Below are positions 35,710 through 43,650 of a stretch of DNA of 64,000 nt, one piece after another. Both the position numbers and the translations under genes were made by a program. This DNA comes from Haloferula luteola (GTDB lineage Bacteria; Verrucomicrobiota; Verrucomicrobiia; Verrucomicrobiales; Akkermansiaceae), in contig NZ_JACHFD010000017.1 of NCBI RefSeq assembly GCF_014201715.1, positions 1 to 64,000 on the forward strand, given 5' to 3'. Position 1 is the first letter of the stretch, and every line of letters starts with the position of its first letter. Under the pieces are notes generated by a model that saw only the letters and a list, made by a program, of their open reading frames with translations, was not told the DNA's origin and ran no database searches.

Positions 35710-36746
35710 TCGGAGATGGAGGATTCGGGGCCGTCATCGCTGGCGATCGAAGACCGCATGTCGGTATCCGCGACGATGTTGCGGTACCGGGTGTAGTCCA
35801 TGACGCCGAGATTTCCGGAGCGGAAGGCTTCGGCGATGGCTTGCGGGACCATAGCCTCGGCTTCGACGACCTTCGCGCGCATTTCTTGGGTGCGTGCGGC
35901 CATTTCCTGTTCGACGGCGACGGCGGCGGCGCGGCGCATTTCGGCTTTGGCCTGAGCAACCCGTTTATCAGCTTCCGCCTGTTCGGTTTGGAGTCGGGCT
36001 CCGACGTTGTCAGCGACGTCGACGTCGGCGATGTCGATGGAAAGGATCTCGAAGGCGGTGGAAGCATCGACTCCTTTTTGAAGAACGAGTTTTGAGATGG
36101 AGTCGGGGTTTTCGAGCACATGCTTGTAGCTCGCTGCGGAGCCAACCGAGGTGACGATGCCTTCTCCGACCCGGGCAATGATGGTTTCCTCCGTGGCCCC
36201 GCCGATGAAGGAGTCGAGGTTGGTGCGGACGGTGACGCGGGCGCGGACATTGACGGCAATGCCATCCCTGGCGACGGCGGTGATTTTGGTGATGCCAGCC
36301 TCGGGATTGGGGCAATCGATGACCTTGGGGTTGATCGAGGTTCGGACGGCTTCGAGGACGGTTTTGGTGGTGCCTTTGACTGCGAGGTCGATGGCGCAAG
36401 CGCGGTCGAAGGTGAGGGCGATGCCCGCCTTGTCGGCGGCGATCAGGGCCAGCACGACGTTTTCGACGTCACCGCCGGCGAGGTAGTGGGCCTCCAGAGT
36501 CTCCGAGGTGAAAGGGAGACCGGCTTTCGCGGCTGTGATGCGGGCATCGACGATGCGGCCGAAGGGGACCTTCCTCAAGAACATGCCGATCAGGTTGCCC
36601 CATGAGACCGGGGCGTTGGAGAGGCGGGCTCGCAACCAGGTTTTGAAGAACATGGTGACGACCAGTCCGGCGATCACCAAAAGGACGATCACAACCAAGA
36701 GAAAAACATAGGAGCCGCTGGTGCCCGCAGCGATAGGAGCTATCAT
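35706..36746 (-). CDS. floA: Flotillin-like protein FloA (UPF0365)
   Basis: A 346-residue SPFH-family protein of normal FloA length. A membrane segment near the N-terminus ([20 protein letters not shown]) is followed by the FloA signature [19 protein letters not shown], the SPFH-like core ([39 protein letters not shown]) and an Ala/Glu-rich coiled coil ([20 protein letters not shown]). FloA scaffolds membrane microdomains and usually partners NfeD, which is encoded two genes downstream. It is the first gene of the operon. The upstream 348 bases contain a decayed RNA-ligase-like gene and a possible 23-codon ORF. Confidence 0.93.
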   Translation of the reverse strand: MIAPIAAGTSGSYVFLLVVIVLLVIAGLVVTMFFKTWLRARLSNAPVSWGNLIGMFLRKVPFGRIVDARITAAKAGLPFTSETLEAHYLAGGDVENVVLALIAADKAGIALTFDRACAIDLAVKGTTKTVLEAVRTSINPKVIDCPNPEAGITKITAVARDGIAVNVRARVTVRTNLDSFIGGATEETIIARVGEGIVTSVGSAASYKHVLENPDSISKLVLQKGVDASTAFEILSIDIADVDVADNVGARLQTEQAEADKRVAQAKAEMRRAAAVAVEQEMAARTQEMRAKVVEAEAMVPQAIAEAFRSGNLGVMDYTRYRNIVADTDMRSSIASDDGPESSISE

Positions 36747-36867
36747 GGGGCCAACCTAGCCAAGACGTGGCTTTGTGCAACGTCCTCTCGCGTTCACTTG
36801 CCCAGAGGGAAGTTTCGTAGGCATTTCCAGGGCCCGCCGAGGGATGCCCACAAGCGCAGAGCCATGA

Positions 36868-37065
36868 TGGTGCCGGATGAGGGGGGTGGGTTGGGTCGCG
36901 AGAGTGGCGTCCAATGGTGCCCTTTGAGACTCCGGCAGGTGGTGGAAGAGCGTGAGATGGGCGGGGATGAGGTTTCTTTCTGGGGGGGAAATAGCGGCGC
37001 CGAAGCTGTTCGAAACCGGCTTGGCTGATGGGATCGAAGACGGCGGCAAAGATGAGCGGGTCATC
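36868..37065 (-). pseudogene. Frameshifted, truncated 2'-5' RNA ligase-like remnant
   Basis: Within the 348-base gap between floA and hxlR the minus strand reads DDPLIFAAVFDPISQAGFEQ, then LRRRYFPP, and after a one-base shift ERNLIPAHLTLFHHLPESQR. Joined, this resembles the N-terminal third of 2'-5' RNA ligase/LigT-like proteins, with the first catalytic HxT motif as AHLTLFHHLP. The shift coincides with a G7 run at 36982-36988; six G's would restore the frame. The second HxT/S motif and C-terminal half are missing, so even a corrected frame would be truncated. No clear start codon was found. Confidence 0.6.
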
Positions 37066-37094
37066 CGAAGTGGGCGAGCGTCGGGGGATGCCCG

Positions 37095-37487
37095 TTATGA
37101 ATCGAAGGGAGGTTCGAGCAACCGCGTGTCGGGCTCCCATTCGAGCCCCCAGTCGCGAATGGCTAGCAACACGGGCTTGAGGGATTGGCCTTTGGTGGTG
37201 AGGCGATAAATCTGCCGTTTGCCGCCGGATTCGGATGGCCCCTTCTCGGCAAGTCCGCCGTCGACCAGACGGGCCAGGCGGTCGCTGAGAATGTTGGTAG
37301 GGATCCCCTCTGGCGAGTGGGTAAAGTCTTTGAAGCGTGTCGCCCCGAACATCAGATCACGGATCACGAGGAGGGTCCATCGGTCCCCAAAAAGATCGAG
37401 AGAGCAGGCCACCGGGCAGGGGGATCGGCGCGGGGAGGAATCGGAATTCGAGGTCACCTCAAAGTGATGCCACAGCAACACTTGCAT
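37095..37487 (-). CDS. HxlR-family winged-helix transcriptional regulator
   Basis: A 130-residue HxlR-type regulator. The core is CPVACSLDLFGDRWTLLVIR, DLMFGATRFKDFTHSPEGIP, TNILSDRLARLVDGGLAEK and RQIYRLTTKGQSLKPVLLAI, as expected for a dimeric winged helix. A Cys pair near residues 24-28 may allow redox or electrophile sensing, as in some HxlR proteins. It is divergent from the DinB-MATE operon, so it probably controls that operon and itself. The ATG at 37487 lies inside the candidate operator repeat; internal GTG codons near residues 3 and 11 are possible alternative starts. Confidence 0.9.
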   Translation of the reverse strand: MQVLLWHHFEVTSNSDSSPRRSPCPVACSLDLFGDRWTLLVIRDLMFGATRFKDFTHSPEGIPTNILSDRLARLVDGGLAEKGPSESGGKRQIYRLTTKGQSLKPVLLAIRDWGLEWEPDTRLLEPPFDS

Positions 37488-37520
37488 TTCAAAAGTAAAA
37501 AGACTTGCAAAGTGAAAGTA
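37480..37520. promoter_or_regulatory. Direct repeat, candidate HxlR operator
   Basis: Two 18-base units, ACTTGCATTTCAAAAGTA (37480-37497) and ACTTGCAAAGTGAAAGTA (37503-37520), repeat at a 23-base period with 13 identical positions. The intervening sequence is A-rich. They lie between the divergent hxlR and DinB-MATE genes and overlap the annotated hxlR start, which fits an autoregulatory operator. Assignment to HxlR is inference. Confidence 0.45.
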
Positions 37521-37538
37521 ATGATGGGAGTTCGAGTC

Positions 37539-38117
37539 ATGGATGAAGCACCGAAACTCGCTCCACCGGGTGCTGGGCTCCCGGCGTGGGAGCTCGCATT
37601 GATTCGTTGGAAATTCTCTCGAGGTCTCCGTTCCGCGACTCGCGAGGGCGTTCTGGATGCCTTCGCGCGTGAAAGAGAGCGACTCGACCTCGCATGGCAG
37701 CGGTGCCCGGTGGAGAAGCGGTCCCAGCGGGTGCTGATTCCCCGGTTACGCGGCATGGAGGACAGCAGCCGCCATTGGTCGGTATGGATGACCTTGGAGC
37801 ATCTTGGGATTTGTCAGGAGGCATTCTCCGGAGTGGTGGAGCGGCTGGGGAGGGGTGAAACGCCGGGAGGAAAGGCCAGCACGGCGTCGGTCAAGCCGTC
37901 ATCTGGGGCGGGACAAGAGTCCGAGGCCCGGTTTCAGGGGAGTTGTGAGGCTTTCGGCACGGTGCTTGCCCAACTTCCCGACTGGAGAACTGCGGCCACC
38001 TACGAGCATCCTTGGTTTGGACCGCTCGACGCGGCGGGATGGTCGCTGATCATTCCGGTGCATTTGAGGATCCACCGTGGACAGATCGAAAGGATCACCG
38101 AAGCTCTGCGGCGATGA
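37539..38117 (+). CDS. DinB-superfamily protein
   Basis: A 192-residue protein with a DinB/YfiT-like four-helix pattern. LRGMEDSSRHWSVWMTLEHL carries the first conserved His region, and the C-terminal LIIPVHLRIHRGQIERITEA contributes the HxxxH metal-site residues typical of DinB proteins. Members are metal-binding and often thiol-transferase-like (bacillithiol or mycothiol), but most are uncharacterised. In-frame ATGs at 37521, 37524 and 37539 exist; 37539 has a GGGAG at a suitable distance. An ATGA overlap joins it to the MATE gene, suggesting a two-gene operon controlled by the divergent HxlR. A detoxification role would fit this context. Confidence 0.75.
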   Translation: MDEAPKLAPPGAGLPAWELALIRWKFSRGLRSATREGVLDAFARERERLDLAWQRCPVEKRSQRVLIPRLRGMEDSSRHWSVWMTLEHLGICQEAFSGVVERLGRGETPGGKASTASVKPSSGAGQESEARFQGSCEAFGTVLAQLPDWRTAATYEHPWFGPLDAAGWSLIIPVHLRIHRGQIERITEALRR

Positions 38118-39487
38118 GCCGCGCTCTTTCGTTGACCACCGACCCGATCGACCGGCTCACTTGGAGAATCGCATGGCCGATGAGCATCGGCATGTTCTTC
38201 AATACCATGTACAACGTGGTCGACACCTGGTGCGCAGGGTGGCTGGGGACGGAGGCGTTGGCGGCGCTATCGCTCTCCTTTCCGGTGTTCATGGTGGTGA
38301 TGGTGACGGGGAGCGGGTTGAGTCAGGGGACGACCGCCTTGATGGCTCAGGCATGGGGTGGGGGGCGGCCAGAGGAGGCCAAGCATGTGTTTGCCCAGTC
38401 GTTGTTGCTGGCCTTGGCGGCGGGTTTGGTGATGAGCGTGGTGGGGAACTTGGCGGCGGGCCCGATCTTTCGGCTGCTTGGTGCCGAGGGTAGTTATTTG
38501 ACCAAGGCGCAAGACTACATGCGCCCAGTGTTGTATGGCAGCATCTTCATTTTGATGCCAATGGCATTGAATGCGGCTTTGATGGCCTTGGGAGAGACGC
38601 GTCATTTTCGGAACTTTCTGATAGGGGGGTTCGTGGCGAATTGTGCGCTCAATCCGGTGCTGATGTGGGGTTGGGGTCCCTTTCCCGAAATGGGAGTGTC
38701 GGGGTTGGCGGTCGCCACCGTGTTGATTCAGGCTGGCGGGGTGGGGTTTCTCGGGCGGCAGGCATGGCGCTCGGAGGTGGGGCACGGTTTGGCGGCTTCC
38801 CATTTCAAGCCGGATGCGGCGGTGTTGCGGCAAATCGCCGGGCAAGGGGTGCCGGCGGCGCTGAACATGCTGACGGTGGCGCTCGGTGTGTTTGTGATCA
38901 CCTGGTTCGTCCAGCGCTTCGGCAAGGAAGCGGTGGCCGCCATTGGGATTGCCACCCGGGTTGAGCAAATTGTGCTGCTACCCGCCATGGGCTTGAACAC
39001 CGCCGTCCTGAGCATCGTGGGTCAAAATCACGGAGCAGGGCTTCCCGAGCGGGTCCGTGAGGCGTGGGTGACAGCGATCAAAGCAGGTGCCGGGCTGATG
39101 ATTCTTGGTGGGTTTTTTGTGGGGTTCCTGCGGGGCCCGGCGATGCGGTTATTTACGCCGGATGAAACGGTGATTTCGCATGGGAGCGACTATCTCCTGA
39201 CGTCCGCCATCACGCTGGCGGCCTATCCGATCCTGTTCATCACGGTCTTCGCCATGCAGGGGATCAAGCGCCCGGCGTATGGATTGTGGATGGGGATCAG
39301 CCGCCAGTTGGTGGCGCCGTTTCTGGTCTACCAAACTTTAGCGTTTGGCCTTGGCTGGGGTTTGTGGGGAATTTGGTGGGGCATCACATGCGTGACTTGG
39401 AGTGCCGCGCTATTTTCTCTCTATTGGGGGTATCGAAGATTCTGTAGGCCTTCACTTTCAACAATAAAGGCGGTTTCCCAGGATTGA
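38114..39487 (+). CDS. MATE family efflux transporter
   Basis: A 457-residue, 12-helix multidrug and toxin extrusion protein of normal length. Features include WRIAWPMSIGMFFNTMYNVV, DTWCAGWLGTEALAALSLSF, SQGTTALMAQAWGGGRPEEA and, in the second half, VEQIVLLPAMGLNTAVLSIV followed by GQNHGAG. MATE proteins use Na+ or H+ gradients to export cationic or other drugs. The ATG at 38114 overlaps the DinB stop (ATGA). The downstream TerB-like gene begins 33 bases later. The substrate is unknown; control by HxlR is inferred from the divergent arrangement. Confidence 0.92.
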   Translation: MSRALSLTTDPIDRLTWRIAWPMSIGMFFNTMYNVVDTWCAGWLGTEALAALSLSFPVFMVVMVTGSGLSQGTTALMAQAWGGGRPEEAKHVFAQSLLLALAAGLVMSVVGNLAAGPIFRLLGAEGSYLTKAQDYMRPVLYGSIFILMPMALNAALMALGETRHFRNFLIGGFVANCALNPVLMWGWGPFPEMGVSGLAVATVLIQAGGVGFLGRQAWRSEVGHGLAASHFKPDAAVLRQIAGQGVPAALNMLTVALGVFVITWFVQRFGKEAVAAIGIATRVEQIVLLPAMGLNTAVLSIVGQNHGAGLPERVREAWVTAIKAGAGLMILGGFFVGFLRGPAMRLFTPDETVISHGSDYLLTSAITLAAYPILFITVFAMQGIKRPAYGLWMGISRQLVAPFLVYQTLAFGLGWGLWGIWWGITCVTWSAALFSLYWGYRRFCRPSLSTIKAVSQD

Positions 39488-39520
39488 CAGAGTTGACCTA
39501 ACCATATCCTATGAGATCCG

Positions 39521-40219
39521 ATGATCATCTTTGGAACTCGTGGGGTGACGACCACACCGGAAAAGGGCGTTTTTTGGTGTCCCAGCTGCGGGCCGGGATC
39601 GGCTTTCAAGCGGAAGCGGGTGAGGAGGTTCTTTACCCTCTATTTTATTCCGATCATTCCACTCAATGTGCTCGGAGAATACATCGAGTGTGGGCAGTGC
39701 AAGAGTCAGTATCATCTGGATGTGCTGCAATTTGACCCGGGGAAACAGGCGGAGGCCTTCGAGGTGGCCTTCCATGCCGCGGCGAGGAAGCTGATGATCG
39801 CGATGGTGCTGACGGACGGATCGATCGATGCTGCCGAATCCGCGGAAGTTTGCCGTCTCTATGAGGAGATGACGGGGCGTCCGATGTATCCGGGGGATGT
39901 GAATCTGGAGGCGGCGGATTTTCAATCCGCCGGCCTCGTGGTGCCGACCTTGTTGGCGGAGGTGGCTCCGCGGCTGAGCGATGGTGGAAGGGAGAAACTC
40001 TTTGAAGTGGCATGGCGCGTCGCGACGGCCAATGGACCGATGAATGCCCAAGAAGCGGCATTGCTGGATCAAGTGGCCGATTCGGTCGGTCTGACTGCCA
40101 GTCACCGCCAGGGTTTGGCGAGCCTGCTTCAGCAGCAAGGTCGACTTCCTGTTCAGGCATCCCCACCGCCGCTCCCTGGCTTTGCATCTCCTGAAAAGGA
40201 TGGAGGTCGACCGGCTTGA
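39521..40219 (+). CDS. Zinc-ribbon plus TerB-like domain protein
   Basis: A 232-residue protein. The N-terminus carries a zinc ribbon, CPSC near residue 20 and CGQC near residue 57 (GVFWCPSCGPGSAFKRKRVR, FTLYFIPIIPLN, GEYIECGQCKSQYH). Residues about 80-210 are an alpha-helical TerB-like (tellurite resistance TerB/DjlA-like) domain: LMIAMVLTDGSIDAAESAEV and FEVAWRVATANGPMNAQEAA, LLDQVADSVGL. The TerB fold binds metals and occurs in envelope-stress proteins, but its exact function is unknown. The C-terminal tail is Pro-rich. The 234 bases between this gene and bioA contain nothing I recognise. Confidence 0.75.
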   Translation: MIIFGTRGVTTTPEKGVFWCPSCGPGSAFKRKRVRRFFTLYFIPIIPLNVLGEYIECGQCKSQYHLDVLQFDPGKQAEAFEVAFHAAARKLMIAMVLTDGSIDAAESAEVCRLYEEMTGRPMYPGDVNLEAADFQSAGLVVPTLLAEVAPRLSDGGREKLFEVAWRVATANGPMNAQEAALLDQVADSVGLTASHRQGLASLLQQQGRLPVQASPPPLPGFASPEKDGGRPA

Positions 40220-40453
40220 GGGCTGGGGGCTCGAAGGTGGAAAAGGAGAGACGACCGACGGGTGCCCGAGATCGTGAAGTTTCGGGGACGTCGGCCGCCT
40301 CTTTTTTAGGGGGGGTGGTGTCCCCAATGTGTGATGCCGGGAGACTGGAGAGGAGAAGGAGGCATCTCCATTCCGCATTCACGTACGGGTTCCCCGGCAT
40401 GAGGTGCCGCAATCCGCGCTGGTCGCCCCCGGGCTTGGGCTCATCTTGGGCGC

Positions 40454-41731
40454 ATGCGGGACGACACGCGACGCTGGATCGAAGCGGACAAGAGGCATGC
40501 TTGGCATCCCTTCACCCCTCAGGACGAGTGGACGCATGCGGATCACGATCCACTGATCTTGGTGCGTGGCGAGGGGCCTTGGTTGTGGGATTCGGAGGGC
40601 CGTCGTTATCTGGATGGGAATGCCTCGATTTGGACGAATATTCACGGCCATGCTCATCCGGTGATCAATGCTGCGATTCGGACGCAGTTGGAGCAGGTGG
40701 CGCACACTTCCTATCTCGGGTTTGGCAACCCGCGGGCGAGTGAACTTGCGGAGAAGCTGACCTCCTTTTTTCCCGAGCAGACGTTGGAGCGGGTGTTCTT
40801 CTCGGACGACGGCTCGACGGCGATGGAGTGCGCAATGAAGATGTCGCTGCAATTCCGCATGCAAACCGGGGCGGAGGATCGGCGAGCTTTTGTGGCGTTT
40901 GCGGAAGGTTACCACGGGGATACGCTGGGGGCGGCATCCTTGGGTGGAGTTTCACGGTTCTTCGAACGATTCCGGGGAATGGGGCCGGAGGTGCGCTTTG
41001 TGCGATCGCTTGATGAACTGAGGGCGATGCCTGCAGAAGAAGTCCACGCCGTGGTGATCGAACCTTTGATCCAGGGGGTGAACGAAATGCGACCTTGGCC
41101 GGCGGGCATGCTTCGCGAGTTGCGCTCTTGGAGCGAGCGGGCTGGAGTGCTGTTGATTCTCGACGAAGTGATGACCGGATTTGGCCGCACGGGAACTATG
41201 TTCGCCTGTCAGCAGGAGGCCGTGATTCCAGACTTCCTGTGCGTGGCGAAGGGACTGACCGGAGGTTACTTGCCGTTGGCGGCGACGTTGACCACACGAA
41301 GGATCTACGAGGCATTTGGCGGGGCAGCAGATCAAGCTTTTTACTATGGGCATAGTTTTACGGCGAATCCTCTGGGTTGTGCCGCGGCATTGGCGAGTTT
41401 GTCCTTGTTTGAATCGGAGGGGACCCTTGAAAGCTTGCCGGAAAAAATCGCTCACCTGTCCTGGAGGTTGGATGAGCTTCGGAGGGATTGCCCGGAGGTG
41501 GTGGATGTGCGCCAGTGCGGGATGGTGGCGGGGATCGAGTTGAAGGCCGGTCTGGGCGCTCAAACGTGCGTATTGGCGCGGGAGTTCGGATTGTTGACGC
41601 GACCGATTCGCGATACGGTGGTGTTGATGCCTCCGCTGTGCGTGGAGAAGGATCATCTCGACATGGCAGTGGAGGCCATTCGCAGGGCTGCGAGGAAAGC
41701 GCAGGCTTCCGTTTCGGGTGGCTGCGAGTAA
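40454..41731 (+). CDS. bioA: Adenosylmethionine-8-amino-7-oxononanoate aminotransferase
   Basis: A 425-residue fold-type I PLP aminotransferase of the BioA type, which makes 7,8-diaminopelargonate in biotin synthesis. The family N-terminus HAWHPFTPQDEW, GEGPWLWDSEGRRYLDG, FFSDDGSTAMECAMKMS, EGYHGDTLGAASLGG, LLILDEVMTGFGRTGTMFAC and the PLP lysine block CVAKGLTGGYLPLAATLTT are all seen. Length is normal. No other bio genes are present in the window, so the pathway is scattered or the rest lies outside it. The next gene begins 10 bases downstream and may be cotranscribed. Confidence 0.92.
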   Translation: MRDDTRRWIEADKRHAWHPFTPQDEWTHADHDPLILVRGEGPWLWDSEGRRYLDGNASIWTNIHGHAHPVINAAIRTQLEQVAHTSYLGFGNPRASELAEKLTSFFPEQTLERVFFSDDGSTAMECAMKMSLQFRMQTGAEDRRAFVAFAEGYHGDTLGAASLGGVSRFFERFRGMGPEVRFVRSLDELRAMPAEEVHAVVIEPLIQGVNEMRPWPAGMLRELRSWSERAGVLLILDEVMTGFGRTGTMFACQQEAVIPDFLCVAKGLTGGYLPLAATLTTRRIYEAFGGAADQAFYYGHSFTANPLGCAAALASLSLFESEGTLESLPEKIAHLSWRLDELRRDCPEVVDVRQCGMVAGIELKAGLGAQTCVLAREFGLLTRPIRDTVVLMPPLCVEKDHLDMAVEAIRRAARKAQASVSGGCE

Positions 41732-41741
41732 TTTCGAGGGC

Positions 41742-42470
41742 ATGTCATCATCCCACGTCCCTCCACCCGTCCCTCCGTCGAGTCCGCCGCCGGTTCCATC
41801 ACCGAGGCCACCGGAATTCCCTCGGAAAAAGGGGTTCTCCCCATGGGCGGGATTGGGAATCGGTTGTGCGGTGTTGTTGGTGCTGATGCTTTTCGGGGGT
41901 GCCTTGGCGTTTCGGGCGGGAAGGAAGGTCTACTCGGAAATGAAGGAGAAGATGAATGAGGATCCTGCGCGGCCGTTGGCGGTGGCCGTGGTGGAGGTTT
42001 CACCGGATGTCGAGTGGGTGAGCGACGATCCGAGCCACGGCGGCATGGTGCTGCGCGTTTTGGAAACCGGTGAGCGGGTCGAAGCGACTTACGAAGAGGT
42101 GGTGGCGGGGCGCTTTGCTTTTGTGAATGGCGAAGGGGAGACGATCACTTTAGGGGCGGAGGCGGTGACTCCGCCCTCCTGGGTGCCGGTTTATCCTAAT
42201 GTTGCGGAGGCAGGCATCTCGGTCCAGCGGAGCACTCGCACGGGAACAGAGGGTGTCTTTATTTTGACGACCCACGATACCTTGGAGATGGCGAAGGCGT
42301 TTTATGAATCCTCGGCCCCTTGGGCTCAATCCAGCTCGGTGTCGTCCTATGCGTTGGGAACCAGTGGATCTTTTTCCCACTCGTGGTCGGGTTCGGGTCG
42401 TCAGCTGGAGGTGGATGCGACTCAGAAATCCGGAGGAGCGTTGCAAGTCATGGTCCGTTATCAGGACTGA
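41742..42470 (+). CDS. Pro-rich single-pass membrane protein, unknown function
   Basis: A 242-residue protein with a Pro/Ser-rich N-terminus (VPPPVPPSSPPPVPSPRPP), one membrane segment (AGLGIGCAVLLVLMLFGGAL) and an extracytoplasmic domain. The outer part has YPNVAEAGISVQRSTR and LTTHDTLEMAKAFYESSA, reminiscent of domains that follow MYXO-like or SurA-like linkers; no family is assigned. The ATG at 41742 is used. An upstream GTG at 41718 would overlap bioA. Its last 23 bases overlap the 3' end of the convergent toroid gene. Confidence 0.65.
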   Translation: MSSSHVPPPVPPSSPPPVPSPRPPEFPRKKGFSPWAGLGIGCAVLLVLMLFGGALAFRAGRKVYSEMKEKMNEDPARPLAVAVVEVSPDVEWVSDDPSHGGMVLRVLETGERVEATYEEVVAGRFAFVNGEGETITLGAEAVTPPSWVPVYPNVAEAGISVQRSTRTGTEGVFILTTHDTLEMAKAFYESSAPWAQSSSVSSYALGTSGSFSHSWSGSGRQLEVDATQKSGGALQVMVRYQD

Positions 42471-43650
42471 CTGGCGCAGCGGGGGGGTGGGAGGCCATCA
42501 CATCGCGGCACCAGGCGAGAGCCATCAGGCAGTAGCCGGTGCCATAAGGCTGATGGTAGTCGTAGAGCGGGTAGTCCCACCAGGATCCGTCCTTTTCTTG
42601 TCGATAGAGGATGATTTGGGCGAGTTCGCGGGCCAGAGCCGGTTGTTCTACGGGCGGCAGGAAGCGGGCGGATTCGGTGAAATAGTAGATGCCGTAGTAG
42701 TAGAAGTAGCCGGAGATCTGGAAGTGGGTCTCGTGGGGCACGGGGCGCTTGCGCCCGATGCTGAGGAAGCCTTCGCGATCGATGAATCGCCGGGCCCAAG
42801 TGCGCAGCACATCATCGGTGATGGCGGGGTCGCCAAAGGCGCGGAAGGCTGCATTGCAAGCCTGGCTGCGTGCCAGCGAGCCGGCAGGTCGATTGATGGG
42901 CGAGCGGGGAGCGACCCAATGATCGAATGAGTAGACGTAGGAAAAATCGGGTGTCCGTTGTTTTTTCAGGCCTGAAAGGGCATGAGCGACGATGGCCTGA
43001 TCGAGTTGAGTGCCCATTTTCTGGCGGGCTTCGGCCATGGCCAGAAGGACGGTCGCCGTGGTGAAAGAGGTCGGCATGCCGCTGGGCTTGCGGGTCATCA
43101 TGCCGTCGTAGAGGTCGAGGTAGCCCCAGCCACCGTTGACGTCTTCGTAGCGGTCGAGCAACTCGACTTGCTGATCGGCAAGTCGTGCCCAGCGCGCTTT
43201 CTGGGTGGCGTCCGTAGCGGTGCGGTGGAGGCGGCTAAGGGCCCGCAATCCATAGGCGTGGCCCCAGACGTTGTAGGTGGTCGTCTGATCGGCGCGGCGG
43301 AGCTTCGGAAGGTGCTCGGCCATCCATTCGCCCCCTTGGCGAATGGCTTCGAGCGTTTCAGGCCGAGGATCTGCACTGTCGATGAGGCCCGATAGCGCGA
43401 GACCGGAGGCACCGGCGCGGAAGGCGTGGTGGGCTCCAGGAAGGGGCGCGTAGATGTTGAGCCCCTTGGTGCGGGTGGGTCCGCCCCACGAACCATTCGG
43501 GTTCTGGTGAGTGAGGAGGAAATCGACGCCGCGGGTGATCGACGCCTGGACGGCTTCCGCGGTCACTTCGGCATGAGGTCGTTCCTCGGCATGAAGAACG
43601 ACGAACGAAAGCAATCCGAAGGTGGCGGCGAAGAATCGCATGGGAATCAC
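42448..43650 (-). CDS. Secreted alpha/alpha-toroid (prenyltransferase/squalene-oxidase repeat) protein
   Basis: A 400-residue exported protein with a signal peptide (MRFFAATFGLLSFVVLHA). Repeats of the prenyltransferase/squalene-oxidase toroid type are visible: ITRGVDFLLTHQNPNGSWGG, VELLDRYEDVNGGWGYLDLY and IILYRQEKDGSWWDYPLYDY (QxxxGxW-like). No DxDD or other cyclase acid motif was seen, so an enzymatic terpene cyclase role is not supported, and a binding or scaffold toroid is more likely. The GTG at 43650 overlaps the upstream stop (GTGA); ATG at 43641 is an alternative. It is the last of three genes with the HlyD-like adaptor and spermidine-synthase-like genes. Confidence 0.75.
   Translation of the reverse strand: MIPMRFFAATFGLLSFVVLHAEERPHAEVTAEAVQASITRGVDFLLTHQNPNGSWGGPTRTKGLNIYAPLPGAHHAFRAGASGLALSGLIDSADPRPETLEAIRQGGEWMAEHLPKLRRADQTTTYNVWGHAYGLRALSRLHRTATDATQKARWARLADQQVELLDRYEDVNGGWGYLDLYDGMMTRKPSGMPTSFTTATVLLAMAEARQKMGTQLDQAIVAHALSGLKKQRTPDFSYVYSFDHWVAPRSPINRPAGSLARSQACNAAFRAFGDPAITDDVLRTWARRFIDREGFLSIGRKRPVPHETHFQISGYFYYYGIYYFTESARFLPPVEQPALARELAQIILYRQEKDGSWWDYPLYDYHQPYGTGYCLMALAWCRDVMASHPPAAPVSPDNGP

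Noticed and set aside
40220-40453. 234-base gap before bioA as a possible riboswitch
   Set aside because: No conserved helices or motifs recognised.
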